Assembly (NCBI GenBank): GCA_964369685.1
Contig: CAYJFB010000006.1
Coordinates: 1-64,000, forward strand
Reading direction: 5' to 3'
DNA length: 64,000 bases
Origin: Avidesulfovibrio sp964369685
GTDB lineage: Bacteria; Desulfobacterota; Desulfovibrionia; Desulfovibrionales; Desulfovibrionaceae
Shown piece after piece: positions 7,710 to 15,458 of this stretch (positions are counted from its first letter, which is position 1; each line of letters starts with the position of its first letter). The position numbers and the translations under genes are program-made. The notes under the pieces are model-generated. The model made no database searches. It worked only from the letters and a program-made list of their open reading frames with translations, and had not been told where the DNA came from.

Positions 7710-9068
7710 ATGCACGGTAAGGCGTTAATCTTGGAAGTTCTGAAAGGCAATGCTGTTGAACGCACTCCCTGGGTGCCCTACACAGGCTCTCAAATCGCTA
7801 ACCTGAAAGGGTATACAGCAAAAGAAATGTTTCAAAGCGCAGACAAATTACTTGAATGCTGCCTTGAAGCCGAAGTTCAATACACCCCCGACGGAATGAC
7901 CCCCATGTTTGACCTGCAAGTCGAAGCCGAAATTTTGGGTTGCGATTTGACATGGTACGACAACACGCCCCCCACAGTATGCACGCATCCCTTGAGCGAT
8001 GACTTTGTTATTCCCACACAAAAAATTAACGCAACCGATGGCCGTATCCCCTTGATTGTTGATGTCATGAAACGTTTTAAAGCCGCAAAACCGGATGTGG
8101 CCATGTATGGCTTGGTGTGCGGTCCCTTCACCTTGGCATCGCATTTGCGCGGCACCAACATCTTTATGGATATGTACGACAACGAAGACGGCGTGAAAGC
8201 CCTCGTTGCGTACTGCGAAGAAGCCGTGCGTCAAGTTGCGGAATATTATATTGAAGCAGGCTGTGATATTATTGCTGCCGTTGATCCCTTGGTTTCGCAA
8301 ATTTCCCCCGAAATGTTTGAAACCTTCCTGACGGGTCCCTATAGCACCTTCTTTACCAAAATGCGCGAAAAAGGTGTGCCGTCTTCGTTCTTTGTTTGTG
8401 GTGACGCAACCAAAAATATCGAACCCATGTGCCTCACCAAACCCGATTGCATCGCCATTGATGAAAACGTGGATATCGTGACGGCCAAAAAAATTACCGA
8501 CGCGCACAACATCACTATCTCCGGTAACCTGCAATTGACCATCACCATGCTTCTCGGTACTCAACAAGACAACCAAAAATCCGCCATTGAATTGATGGAT
8601 AAAATGGGTACTCACCGCTTCATTCTTGCTCCCGGTTGCGACGTGCCCTTTGATGCGCCCGCAGCGAACCTCATCGGTGTGGGACAAGCCGTCCATAACA
8701 CCGAAGCTGTTCGCAAAGCCCTTGAAAACTATGTCGCCAAAGACAACCTGCCCGAAATCGAATTGCCTGACTATGCCAACCTCGATCACGTCTTGGTCGA
8801 AGTTGTTACTATCGACTCCCAAACCTGCGCCGCTTGCGGATACATGGTTGCTGTCGCAAAAGATACAGCCAAACGTTTCGGTGACAATGTCAAAGTGGTT
8901 GAACGCTCGATCATGTATCCAGAAACATTGGCCTTCATTACCAAAATTGGCTTGGCAAATCTGCCTACTATTCTGGTACAAGGAGAAATCAAACACATTT
9001 CTTTGATTCCTCCTATTGATAAACTGGCAAGCGAAGTCGAAGAAGCCTTGCAAAAAATCAAAGCCTAA
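7710..9068 (+). CDS. UroD-type corrinoid methyltransferase fused to a thioredoxin-like domain
   Basis: 452 residues. Residues 1-345 are a uroporphyrinogen-decarboxylase-fold methyltransferase of the MtaA/MtbA group, which use a zinc bound by HxC and a distant Cys to activate a thiol acceptor. Here the first motif reads FVCG (Phe 228, Cys 230), so the usual His is replaced, while the second Cys (310, GCDVPF) is kept. Residues about 355-452 form a thioredoxin/glutaredoxin-like domain with TCAACGYM (Cys 373, Cys 376) and a cis-Pro-like LPTILV. It stands before cobW and mttC, so it probably handles the methyl-corrinoid of this island, but as the archaeal acceptor coenzyme M is not expected here its acceptor is open. 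Good AAGGAG site. Confidence 0.8.
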   Translation: MHGKALILEVLKGNAVERTPWVPYTGSQIANLKGYTAKEMFQSADKLLECCLEAEVQYTPDGMTPMFDLQVEAEILGCDLTWYDNTPPTVCTHPLSDDFVIPTQKINATDGRIPLIVDVMKRFKAAKPDVAMYGLVCGPFTLASHLRGTNIFMDMYDNEDGVKALVAYCEEAVRQVAEYYIEAGCDIIAAVDPLVSQISPEMFETFLTGPYSTFFTKMREKGVPSSFFVCGDATKNIEPMCLTKPDCIAIDENVDIVTAKKITDAHNITISGNLQLTITMLLGTQQDNQKSAIELMDKMGTHRFILAPGCDVPFDAPAANLIGVGQAVHNTEAVRKALENYVAKDNLPEIELPDYANLDHVLVEVVTIDSQTCAACGYMVAVAKDTAKRFGDNVKVVERSIMYPETLAFITKIGLANLPTILVQGEIKHISLIPPIDKLASEVEEALQKIKA

Positions 9069-9084
9069 ATCACTTTTGTTTGTA

Positions 9085-9134
9085 TTTGAACCTGAAGCGC
9101 GTGTCTTCAAGAAGCATAGGGCTTCAGGTTCAAA
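9085..9134 (+). terminator. stem-loop after the UroD-type gene
   Basis: 14-bp perfect stem TTTGAACCTGAAGC (9085-9098) with GCTTCAGGTTCAAA (9121-9134). No T-run follows, so it could be a weak terminator or an mRNA-stabilising hairpin. The next gene is 130 bases further on. Confidence 0.5.
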
Positions 9135-9266
9135 TAAAAAGTGAATGAACAGGGTTGATTTATGATTGAAAAGAGTTATTTATTCATGTGAGATAAACGC
9201 TCTCAATCATAATATAAAGTGTGGTGTTCGTTTTTTTTATACAGTTTTGTTTATCAGGGCTTGATT

Positions 9267-10151
9267 ATGCAAAAACAGCTTGTCGTCCTTTCAGGCTTTC
9301 TCGGAAGCGGTAAAACTACAGTACTTTGTAAGCTTCTTGCTCGCTATGCCGATCGGAACATCGCTGTCTTATTAAATGATTTTGGTGATATTCCCGTTGA
9401 CGGAGCCGTATTGCGCCGCTCGGGCGTGGAAAACGGTTTGATCCTTGAAATCGGTGGCGGTTCTGTATTTTGTGCTTGTCTGAAGGACTCGTTTATCAAA
9501 GCCCTCAAAGACATGGCAGAGCGCAGTGAAGATTTAATACTGATTGAAGCGTCCGGCATGTCCGATCCTTCGGCTATTGATAAAATGTTGCATCTCTCGG
9601 GCTTGGATCAAATATACAACCACAGTACGACATTGTGCCTGTTTGATCCCGTCAAAAGCCTCAAACTTGCTAAGGTCTTGGAAGTGATCCCAAGACAACT
9701 GGCTGCGGCTTCCGTAGCCATACTCACCAAAGCAGACTTGACAAGCACAGCCGAACGCGACGCCGCAAAAGCATACATTCAATCTATCGAACCCGATTTG
9801 CCTGTTCTTGAAAGCATCCACGGAGAAATAGATTTTACGGGTCTCCCCGAAAGAACCCTCCGTGCCTTTTCGTTTGGTTTTAATACACCCGAAACACGCC
9901 CGGATAGCTTTAACCTGACAACAGTCAATACAGATGTACAAACACTGATCCAATGCCTGCAAGACCAACCCTCTGTCTTGCGCGTCAAAGGCTATGTCCA
10001 CACAAACGACGGAACCTTTTTTGTTTCAGATACAGGCTACGGATTCGATGTGGAACCAAGCACCGAAGCCCCCGTACCCTTGACGATCATTTGTATGCAG
10101 GAAACGGCTAAACAGGTTCTTGCAACACTGAAAACAGTAAACATTGTTTGA
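9267..10151 (+). CDS. CobW/COG0523-family GTPase
   Basis: 294-residue cytoplasmic metal-handling GTPase. P-loop SGFLGSGKTTVL (residues 9-20), LNDFGD, IEASGMSDP switch motif and TKAD guanine-specificity motif are present. The family's CxCC metal motif appears only as FCAC (Cys 69, Cys 71). A C-terminal CobW domain follows. ATG at 9267 is chosen because the P-loop must start within ten residues; an AGGG site lies eight bases upstream. Being between a corrinoid methyltransferase and the corrinoid protein suggests a role in cobalt or zinc delivery to this island, by inference. Confidence 0.85.
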   Translation: MQKQLVVLSGFLGSGKTTVLCKLLARYADRNIAVLLNDFGDIPVDGAVLRRSGVENGLILEIGGGSVFCACLKDSFIKALKDMAERSEDLILIEASGMSDPSAIDKMLHLSGLDQIYNHSTTLCLFDPVKSLKLAKVLEVIPRQLAAASVAILTKADLTSTAERDAAKAYIQSIEPDLPVLESIHGEIDFTGLPERTLRAFSFGFNTPETRPDSFNLTTVNTDVQTLIQCLQDQPSVLRVKGYVHTNDGTFFVSDTGYGFDVEPSTEAPVPLTIICMQETAKQVLATLKTVNIV

Positions 10152-10209
10152 GCACAGACTGTTCAGACGTATTTAAACACCTTCAATACACTTGCTCAAG
10201 GAGTCCACT

Positions 10210-10821
10210 ATGAGTGCTATTTTAGAAGACATCTCCGCCCACCTTCAAAAAGGAAAAATGAAAGAAGTTGCCGAATTGGTCAAAAAAGCCCTTGACGAAG
10301 GCCTCGCTCCTTTGACCATTCTGAATGAAGGTTTGATGCCCGGAATGGATATCATCGGCGCACGCTTCAAGAATAATGAAATTTTTATTCCTGAAGTGCT
10401 CATTGCCGCTCGTGCGATGGCTGCAGGCACCGATGTGCTGCGTCCATTGTTGGTTGGTGACCAAATGGAAGAAAAAGGCACCGTTGTCATCGGCACGATC
10501 AAAGACGATCTGCATGACATTGGCAAAAACTTGGTGCGCATGATGATGGAATCCAAAGGCCTCAATGTGGTTGACCTCGGCAACAATGTGACACCTGCCA
10601 AATACGTTGAAGCAGCGATCAAACATAACGCCGATATCATCGCTTGTTCCGCATTGTTGACAACGACCATGGTGCATATCAAAGACGTGGTCAAAGCCGT
10701 TGCCGAAAGCCCCTTGGCAGGCAAGGTGAAAATCATGATTGGCGGCGCTCCTGTGAACGAAGCCTTCTGTGAGTCTGTGGGTGCCGACTCCTCCCCCCCC
10801 GAGGCCTCCGCGGCTGCGTAA
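10210..10821 (+). CDS. mttC: trimethylamine corrinoid protein MttC-like
   Basis: 203-residue methyl carrier between MttB and downstream methyltransferases. Residues 1-85 form the helical cap of B12-binding domains. The cobalamin motif DLHDIG (Asp 100, His 102, Gly 105; DxHxxG) supplies the lower-axial His, with SALLTTTM and GGAPV later as in the family. ATG at 10210 has AAGGAG seven bases upstream. The end is odd: after GADSSPPEASAAA comes TAA, and the same frame then continues for 11 codons (NALECCAAARA) to another TAA at 10855-10857. That extension looks like the missing last helix of the family, so the stop may be a recent nonsense change. Confidence 0.9.
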   Translation: MSAILEDISAHLQKGKMKEVAELVKKALDEGLAPLTILNEGLMPGMDIIGARFKNNEIFIPEVLIAARAMAAGTDVLRPLLVGDQMEEKGTVVIGTIKDDLHDIGKNLVRMMMESKGLNVVDLGNNVTPAKYVEAAIKHNADIIACSALLTTTMVHIKDVVKAVAESPLAGKVKIMIGGAPVNEAFCESVGADSSPPEASAAA

Positions 10822-10861
10822 AACGCACTCGAATGCTGTGCGGCCGCGCGCGCTTAATCGT

Positions 10862-10960
10862 TATTTCTTTTTTTTGGGGGGGCATGGCCCCCCCAAGCCC
10901 CCCTTTCGCTGCGGCACACTCCGTTGCTGCGCAACGTTCATGTGCCGCAGTGTAAAAGGA
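10862..10960 (+). repeat. dispersed palindromic element, copy B
   Basis: Begins 40 bases after the mttC stop. T-run, G7-catgg-C7 hairpin (10875-10896), a CCCCCCTTT link, then hairpin 2 with CTGCGGCACA (10909-10918) and TGTGCCGCAG (10941-10950) around an inner CGTTG/CAACG stem. Same order and orientation relative to the upstream gene as copy A. Confidence 0.8.
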
Positions 10961-11191
10961 GCGTTCGAGCATGTTACATTGGTTATGTAGCATGAATTTG
11001 AGGGGCTTTTAAAGACAAACTCTTTTTATACGCGTGTATGTTGTTTCGTGCTTGTTATTGTGTCACGTTTGCTATTGCTGTTTCTTCTCTTGTTAGTATG
11101 ACTGTCGTAACTCATCTCTTTTTTTGAAATCTCCTGTTATTGAGTTTTGGTTTGGTTGTTTGAGAGACTATTTATGATTAAGGACGCCTCT

Positions 11192-11914
11192 ATGCACATC
11201 ATCGCTTGTGAAGTTTTTCGCCCGGAACTGGAATTTCTTTTGCAATCTCCGCAAGAAGATTCTGCTCTTAGGCCTGCAGTCACCTATATCAAGCAAGGTC
11301 TGCACGACACCCCCGATGAATTGCGAAGCACCGTTCAATCAATGGTTCGAACGTTGGAAGAACAGGGAGAAACAACCATTCTGATGGCCTATGGTTTTTG
11401 TGGACGCGGACTTGCAGGCGTTACCGGACAAAGCGCAACCCTCGTTGTGCCTCGAGTACATGATTGCATTCCCATTCTTTTGGGTTCACCGCAGGAAAAA
11501 GCCAATGAAACCGCACTTGGCGGCAGCACCTATTGGCTTTCTGCCGGTTGGTTACAACATTCTCAGTTGTCTTTTATGGGTAATCGCGACAAACGCTATG
11601 CCGAATATCTCGAGCAATTCGGTAAAGATTCCGCAGACTACCTCATCGAGGTTGAAGCATCATGGTTGCAACACTATACGAATCTTTGCCTCATTTATTG
11701 GGAAGGATGGACAGAAGAAGAACTTGCAAAATTACGCAATAATGCCGCATTACTGCAGAAAGATAAACAGTTGCCGTTGCGTGAGGTTCTCGGTAGTCCC
11801 AATTTTTTACAAGAATTGCTTGACGGCGGCGGCGCACGCTGTGTGCGGCTTGCTCCGGGAGAAACACTGGAAATTGACGGTAACGGTGACATTGCCGTTG
11901 TGCAGGTGCAATAA
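11192..11914 (+). CDS. DUF1638 protein of the methyltransferase island
   Basis: 240 residues. The segment AYGFCGRGLAG followed by LVVPRVHDCIPILLGS is typical of DUF1638, a family often encoded beside MttB-type methyltransferases and corrinoid activators in bacteria and archaea. No biochemical role is established to my knowledge; conserved Cys, His and Asp residues in these motifs suggest a metal or corrinoid contact. ATG at 11192 has AAGGA upstream; earlier in-frame starts add residues without support. Its stop overlaps the next start by one base (TAATG), so the two are translationally coupled. Confidence 0.8.
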   Translation: MHIIACEVFRPELEFLLQSPQEDSALRPAVTYIKQGLHDTPDELRSTVQSMVRTLEEQGETTILMAYGFCGRGLAGVTGQSATLVVPRVHDCIPILLGSPQEKANETALGGSTYWLSAGWLQHSQLSFMGNRDKRYAEYLEQFGKDSADYLIEVEASWLQHYTNLCLIYWEGWTEEELAKLRNNAALLQKDKQLPLREVLGSPNFLQELLDGGGARCVRLAPGETLEIDGNGDIAVVQVQ

Positions 11915-13665
11915 TGACTGTAACATTGACCATTCATCACCAAAACGGCACCACTGTTTTGCCTGCTGTGGAAGGCATGGCTCTTGCCCCGTTGTTGCGC
12001 GCTAAAGGATTGTTGACTTTGCCGTGTGGTGTTGGCAAATGTGCGAAATGTCTTATTTATGCACAGACAGAGCCGTGTGAAGAAGAACGGAATCTGTTAA
12101 CACAAAGCATGATAGACAATGGCTTGCGCCTCGCCTGTTACACCAAAGCCGTTGCAAACCTTGAAATACGCATTCCTCACGCCTGTTCTTTACGGGTGCT
12201 GACCCAATATAAGGCGCGTCCTTATGAATTTCAAAGTGTGATTCGACGTGTGCCTTTCATTGTTTCCAAACCGACCATTGACGATCAACGCACGGATCTT
12301 CAACGTGTTCTTGACGCGTGCGGTGTTAAAAAACACGCACTGACACAAATACAGCTCAAAGAGTTACCGCGTTTTATCCGTACAAACAAAGAGGCTTTTG
12401 GACTGGTGGAAGCCGATATGCTGTTAGGGTACAGTGCGATGAACACAGGATATGGGGTCATTGTGGATATCGGTACAACCACAGTGGCGGCGTTATTGGT
12501 TGATATGCATCAAGGTTGTGTGGTTGCGGCACGCGGTGAAGGAAATCGCCAACGTTCACACGGTGCGGACGTCATCAGTCGGACACAATCACAAACGGAT
12601 TCTATGGCAACGTCCGCAAATGATCCGTTACATGCGAGCATTATCAATCAACTTACAGACATATTGAACGACTTGCGCCAAGAAGTCGGTTTTGAAGATG
12701 TGGATGTTATTGCACTCACGGGCAACACCACAATGATGCACTTTCTGTGCGGCTTTTCGGCTGAACACATCAGCAAGGCACCGTTTATTCCCGTAACGCT
12801 TGAAGCCATGCGTCTTTCAGCGATTGAGTTGGGATTGCCTTCAAAGGCGCAGACATATTTGATGCCGGGGATTTCAGGCTATATCGGTGCGGATATTGTT
12901 GCCTCCTTGCTTGCGGCAGACGCACACAAAAAACAACCGCCGTTTCTTTTGGTGGATCTTGGTACAAATGCTGAAATTGTTCTTGGCATTGGCGGACAAT
13001 TGTATGCGTGTTCTGCGGCAGCGGGGCCGTGTTTTGAAGGGGCAACATTGTCTTGCGGTATGGCGGGACAAGCGGGGGCAATTGACAGCGTGAAAGCCGA
13101 TCCTGATGAAGGGCTTGTTTTTACGACACTTGAACATCAACCGCCGAAAGGCATTTGTGGCTCCGGTGTTTTAGATAGTGTTGCGTTGTTACTTGAAGCC
13201 GGTTTGGTTGACGAAACAGGACGTCTTGAGGCTGATGACACCCCACTTGGACGACGTGTCGTCGATGACGCGCTGTGGTTTACAGACACGGTATGCCTCA
13301 CACAAAAAGATATTCGTGAGATTCAACTTGCCAAAGCAGCCGTACGTGCAGGGATTGAAGTCTTGTTGCAGAATGCAAATCTGACTGCTGACTCACTTGG
13401 TTGTTTGTATTTGGCAGGTGGATTTGGTTCGGCGATCAGTCCTGTCACAGCGGCGCGGATCGGCTTGATCCCCAAAGAATTGATTCATAAAGTTGAAGTG
13501 CTTGGCAATGCAGCAAGTTTTGGGGCGTTGCGGTATGCCACAGAACCCGAAGCACCACGTTATGCACAAAAGATTGTTGCGATGACTGAATATTTAGAAC
13601 TTTCTGCCCACGCAGACTTTACAACGGTATACGTGGAACAGATGCTCTTTCCTTTTGTGGAATGA
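11914..13665 (+). CDS. RamA-like reductive activator of corrinoid proteins
   Basis: 583 residues. It keeps corrinoid proteins active by ATP-dependent reduction of Co(II) to Co(I). Residues about 1-85 are a plant-type 2Fe-2S ferredoxin domain with CGVGKCAKC (Cys 38, 43, 46) and Cys 75. A linker precedes an ASKHA-fold domain (DUF4445) with the phosphate loop DIGTTTVA, TGNTTMMH, DLGTNAEI and GICGSGVLD motifs. This is the bacterial 2Fe-2S type of activator, as in acetogen O-demethylase and methyltransferase systems, not the archaeal 4Fe-4S RamA. Position between mttC and the amber mttB matches the role. Confidence 0.9.
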   Translation: MTVTLTIHHQNGTTVLPAVEGMALAPLLRAKGLLTLPCGVGKCAKCLIYAQTEPCEEERNLLTQSMIDNGLRLACYTKAVANLEIRIPHACSLRVLTQYKARPYEFQSVIRRVPFIVSKPTIDDQRTDLQRVLDACGVKKHALTQIQLKELPRFIRTNKEAFGLVEADMLLGYSAMNTGYGVIVDIGTTTVAALLVDMHQGCVVAARGEGNRQRSHGADVISRTQSQTDSMATSANDPLHASIINQLTDILNDLRQEVGFEDVDVIALTGNTTMMHFLCGFSAEHISKAPFIPVTLEAMRLSAIELGLPSKAQTYLMPGISGYIGADIVASLLAADAHKKQPPFLLVDLGTNAEIVLGIGGQLYACSAAAGPCFEGATLSCGMAGQAGAIDSVKADPDEGLVFTTLEHQPPKGICGSGVLDSVALLLEAGLVDETGRLEADDTPLGRRVVDDALWFTDTVCLTQKDIREIQLAKAAVRAGIEVLLQNANLTADSLGCLYLAGGFGSAISPVTAARIGLIPKELIHKVEVLGNAASFGALRYATEPEAPRYAQKIVAMTEYLELSAHADFTTVYVEQMLFPFVE

Positions 13666-13829
13666 GTTTGACAAAACACTCTGCAAACGGTGTAGATCTC
13701 ATTGTTGGGGTGTTATAGACAGGTGTTGTGTGGAGACTGTAACAAGAGTACTGTTTTTGCGGCACGCACCTTTTGGGCTGAGGCATATTATTTAAACACA
13801 CACTTTCACACACCTTATGAGAGGGCTGT

Positions 13830-15350
13830 ATGAAAAGATGGGCACATTCTACTTTGAGCGGAGGGGTTGGCGTCGGCCTAAATCTTCTTCGCGAGCGTGA
13901 TTGTGAAAAAATTCATGAAACATCGCTTGAGGTCTTAAAAGAGCGTGGAGTTTCTTTTGGCAGCGAAAAAGCTCGTGAAGTATTACGAGACAACGGCTGC
14001 TGGGAAGACGCCGACGGTTGTACGCATTTTCCGCGTACACTGGTAGAAGATGCATTGGGAGCCGTCCCTGCTGAATTTATTCACCATGGCCGCACAGAAG
14101 AAGATGATATCCATATCGCTCAAGATCAAGTGTATGCTTCCAACTTTGGAGAAGGCATTTTTATTCATGATATGGAAACGGGCGAACGCCGTTCAACTGT
14201 AAAACAAGACGCTGTCGATATTTTACGTGTTGTGGATTCGTTAAATAATGTGCATATTTATAACAGAGCTATCGGCCCGCAGGATGTTCCGACACAATCG
14301 GCTTCCATGCACAATGCCGAAGTGGCTTTGTGTTACACCAGCAAACCGATCCACATGGTGTCTGCAAGTCCTTTCCAGACCCGCAAAATCATCAAGATGG
14401 CCGAAGCGGCTGTCGGCGGCAGCGAAGAACTGAAACGCCGTCCGCGAATGGCCTTTAACCACACAACGATCAGTCCTTTACGTATTGCCGAAGAAGCCTG
14501 CGAAAACGCGATGATCGTTGCCGAAGCCGGCTTGCCGAACCATATTTTGGTCATGGTACAACAAGGCGCAACCTCACCGATCAGTTATGCAGGCAGTGTG
14601 GCTGTCAATAATGCAGACTTTTTGGCTTTCAACACGTTACTGCACTGCATCAATCGTGGTAATCCCACGTTTTACGGTGCTTCGGCGTGTGTGATGGAAA
14701 TGAAAAAAGGGTTGTCTCTTGTGGGAGCCCCCGAAGTGTTTGTACTCAATGCAGCCATGGCGAGGATGTCAAAATATTATAACATCCCCAGCTACATCGC
14801 AGGTGGCTAGACAGACAGTAAAGTAAACGACGTTCAGGCCGGTGCCGAACGCGCGCTCAATCGCCTCATGACCGCTCTGGCAGGTGCCAGTGTTCTTTTC
14901 GGTCAAGGGCTGCTTGAGACGGGCATTACCTTCGACATTCCGACCCTGCTCGTAGACGACGAAATTCTTGATTATGTATTGCGGATGATTGCCGGCTTCA
15001 AGGTTGACGCCTCCACATTGTCTGCCGATTTAATCAAAAATGTCGGTTCGTTCGGAACGTATCTTGCGGAAATGGATACATTTGAGCATCTCAATGATTT
15101 GAGTAGCTATAATTTAATGAATCGTGAAAATTATGATATGTGGGCGGCCTCAGGCAAACCCGACTTGTATAAACAAGCGCACGCCCAAGCTAAACACATC
15201 TTGGCAACACACAAACAACGCAACCCATTAAGCCCTGAAAGAGTTCAAGCCATTCGTGACATATTGATTGATGCCGAAGGCGAGTTGGGTCTTGAAGAAT
15301 TCTGGCAAGGCAAAGAAAACCAACGTTTTATTGATAATAATCTTTATTAA
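13830..15350 (+). CDS. mttB: trimethylamine methyltransferase with in-frame UAG (probable pyrrolysine)
   Basis: MttB takes a methyl group from trimethylamine and gives it to MttC. The reading frame runs 506 codons only if the amber codon at 14808-14810 (codon 327) is read through. Upstream it ends YYNIPSYIAGG and downstream continues TDSKVNDVQAGAERALNRLM, the expected pyrrolysine context; archaeal MttB has pyrrolysine at about residue 334. There is no other in-frame stop, and the TAA at 15350 gives family length. The amber-free paralogue at 5740 aligns across the site. Start ATG has GAGGG nearby. A small hairpin lies 21 bases after the UAG (14832-14850). Without tRNA-Pyl the product would be a 326-residue stump lacking the active site. 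A standard gene caller would split it at 14810/14868. Confidence 0.93.
14832..14850 (+). promoter_or_regulatory. small stem-loop just downstream of the amber codon
   Basis: GTTC-A-GGC, loop CGGT, GCC-GAAC: seven base pairs with one bulged A, starting 21 bases after UAG. Position resembles proposed PYLIS elements, which are thought to be at most stimulatory. It lies in coding sequence, so chance is possible. Confidence 0.3.
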
Positions 15351-15358
15351 GTCAAACA

Positions 15359-15390
15359 AAAGACGAAGGAGGCATGCCTCCTTCGTCTTT
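15359..15390. terminator. bidirectional terminator between convergent mttB and PreP genes
   Basis: Perfect palindrome, AAGACGAAGGAGGC pairing with GCCTCCTTCGTCTT, centred on an AT pair, with A-rich and T-rich flanks, in a convergent junction. Confidence 0.85.
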
Positions 15391-15458
15391 ATGATGAAGA
15401 TTTTTTTGAGTGTTTTTAAAGAGTTGTTATGAATGTTTGAGATATGTTTATATAAAGT

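Noticed and set aside
7848..9110. 420-residue leftward frame opposite the UroD-type methyltransferase
   Set aside because: Phe/Gly/His-rich shadow of codon usage on the other strand; no ribosome site and the plus strand encodes a recognised enzyme.
14868..15350. Separate 160-residue gene after the mttB stump
   Set aside because: It is in the same frame as the upstream half, starts inside conserved MttB sequence and has no ribosome site; it is the part after the UAG.
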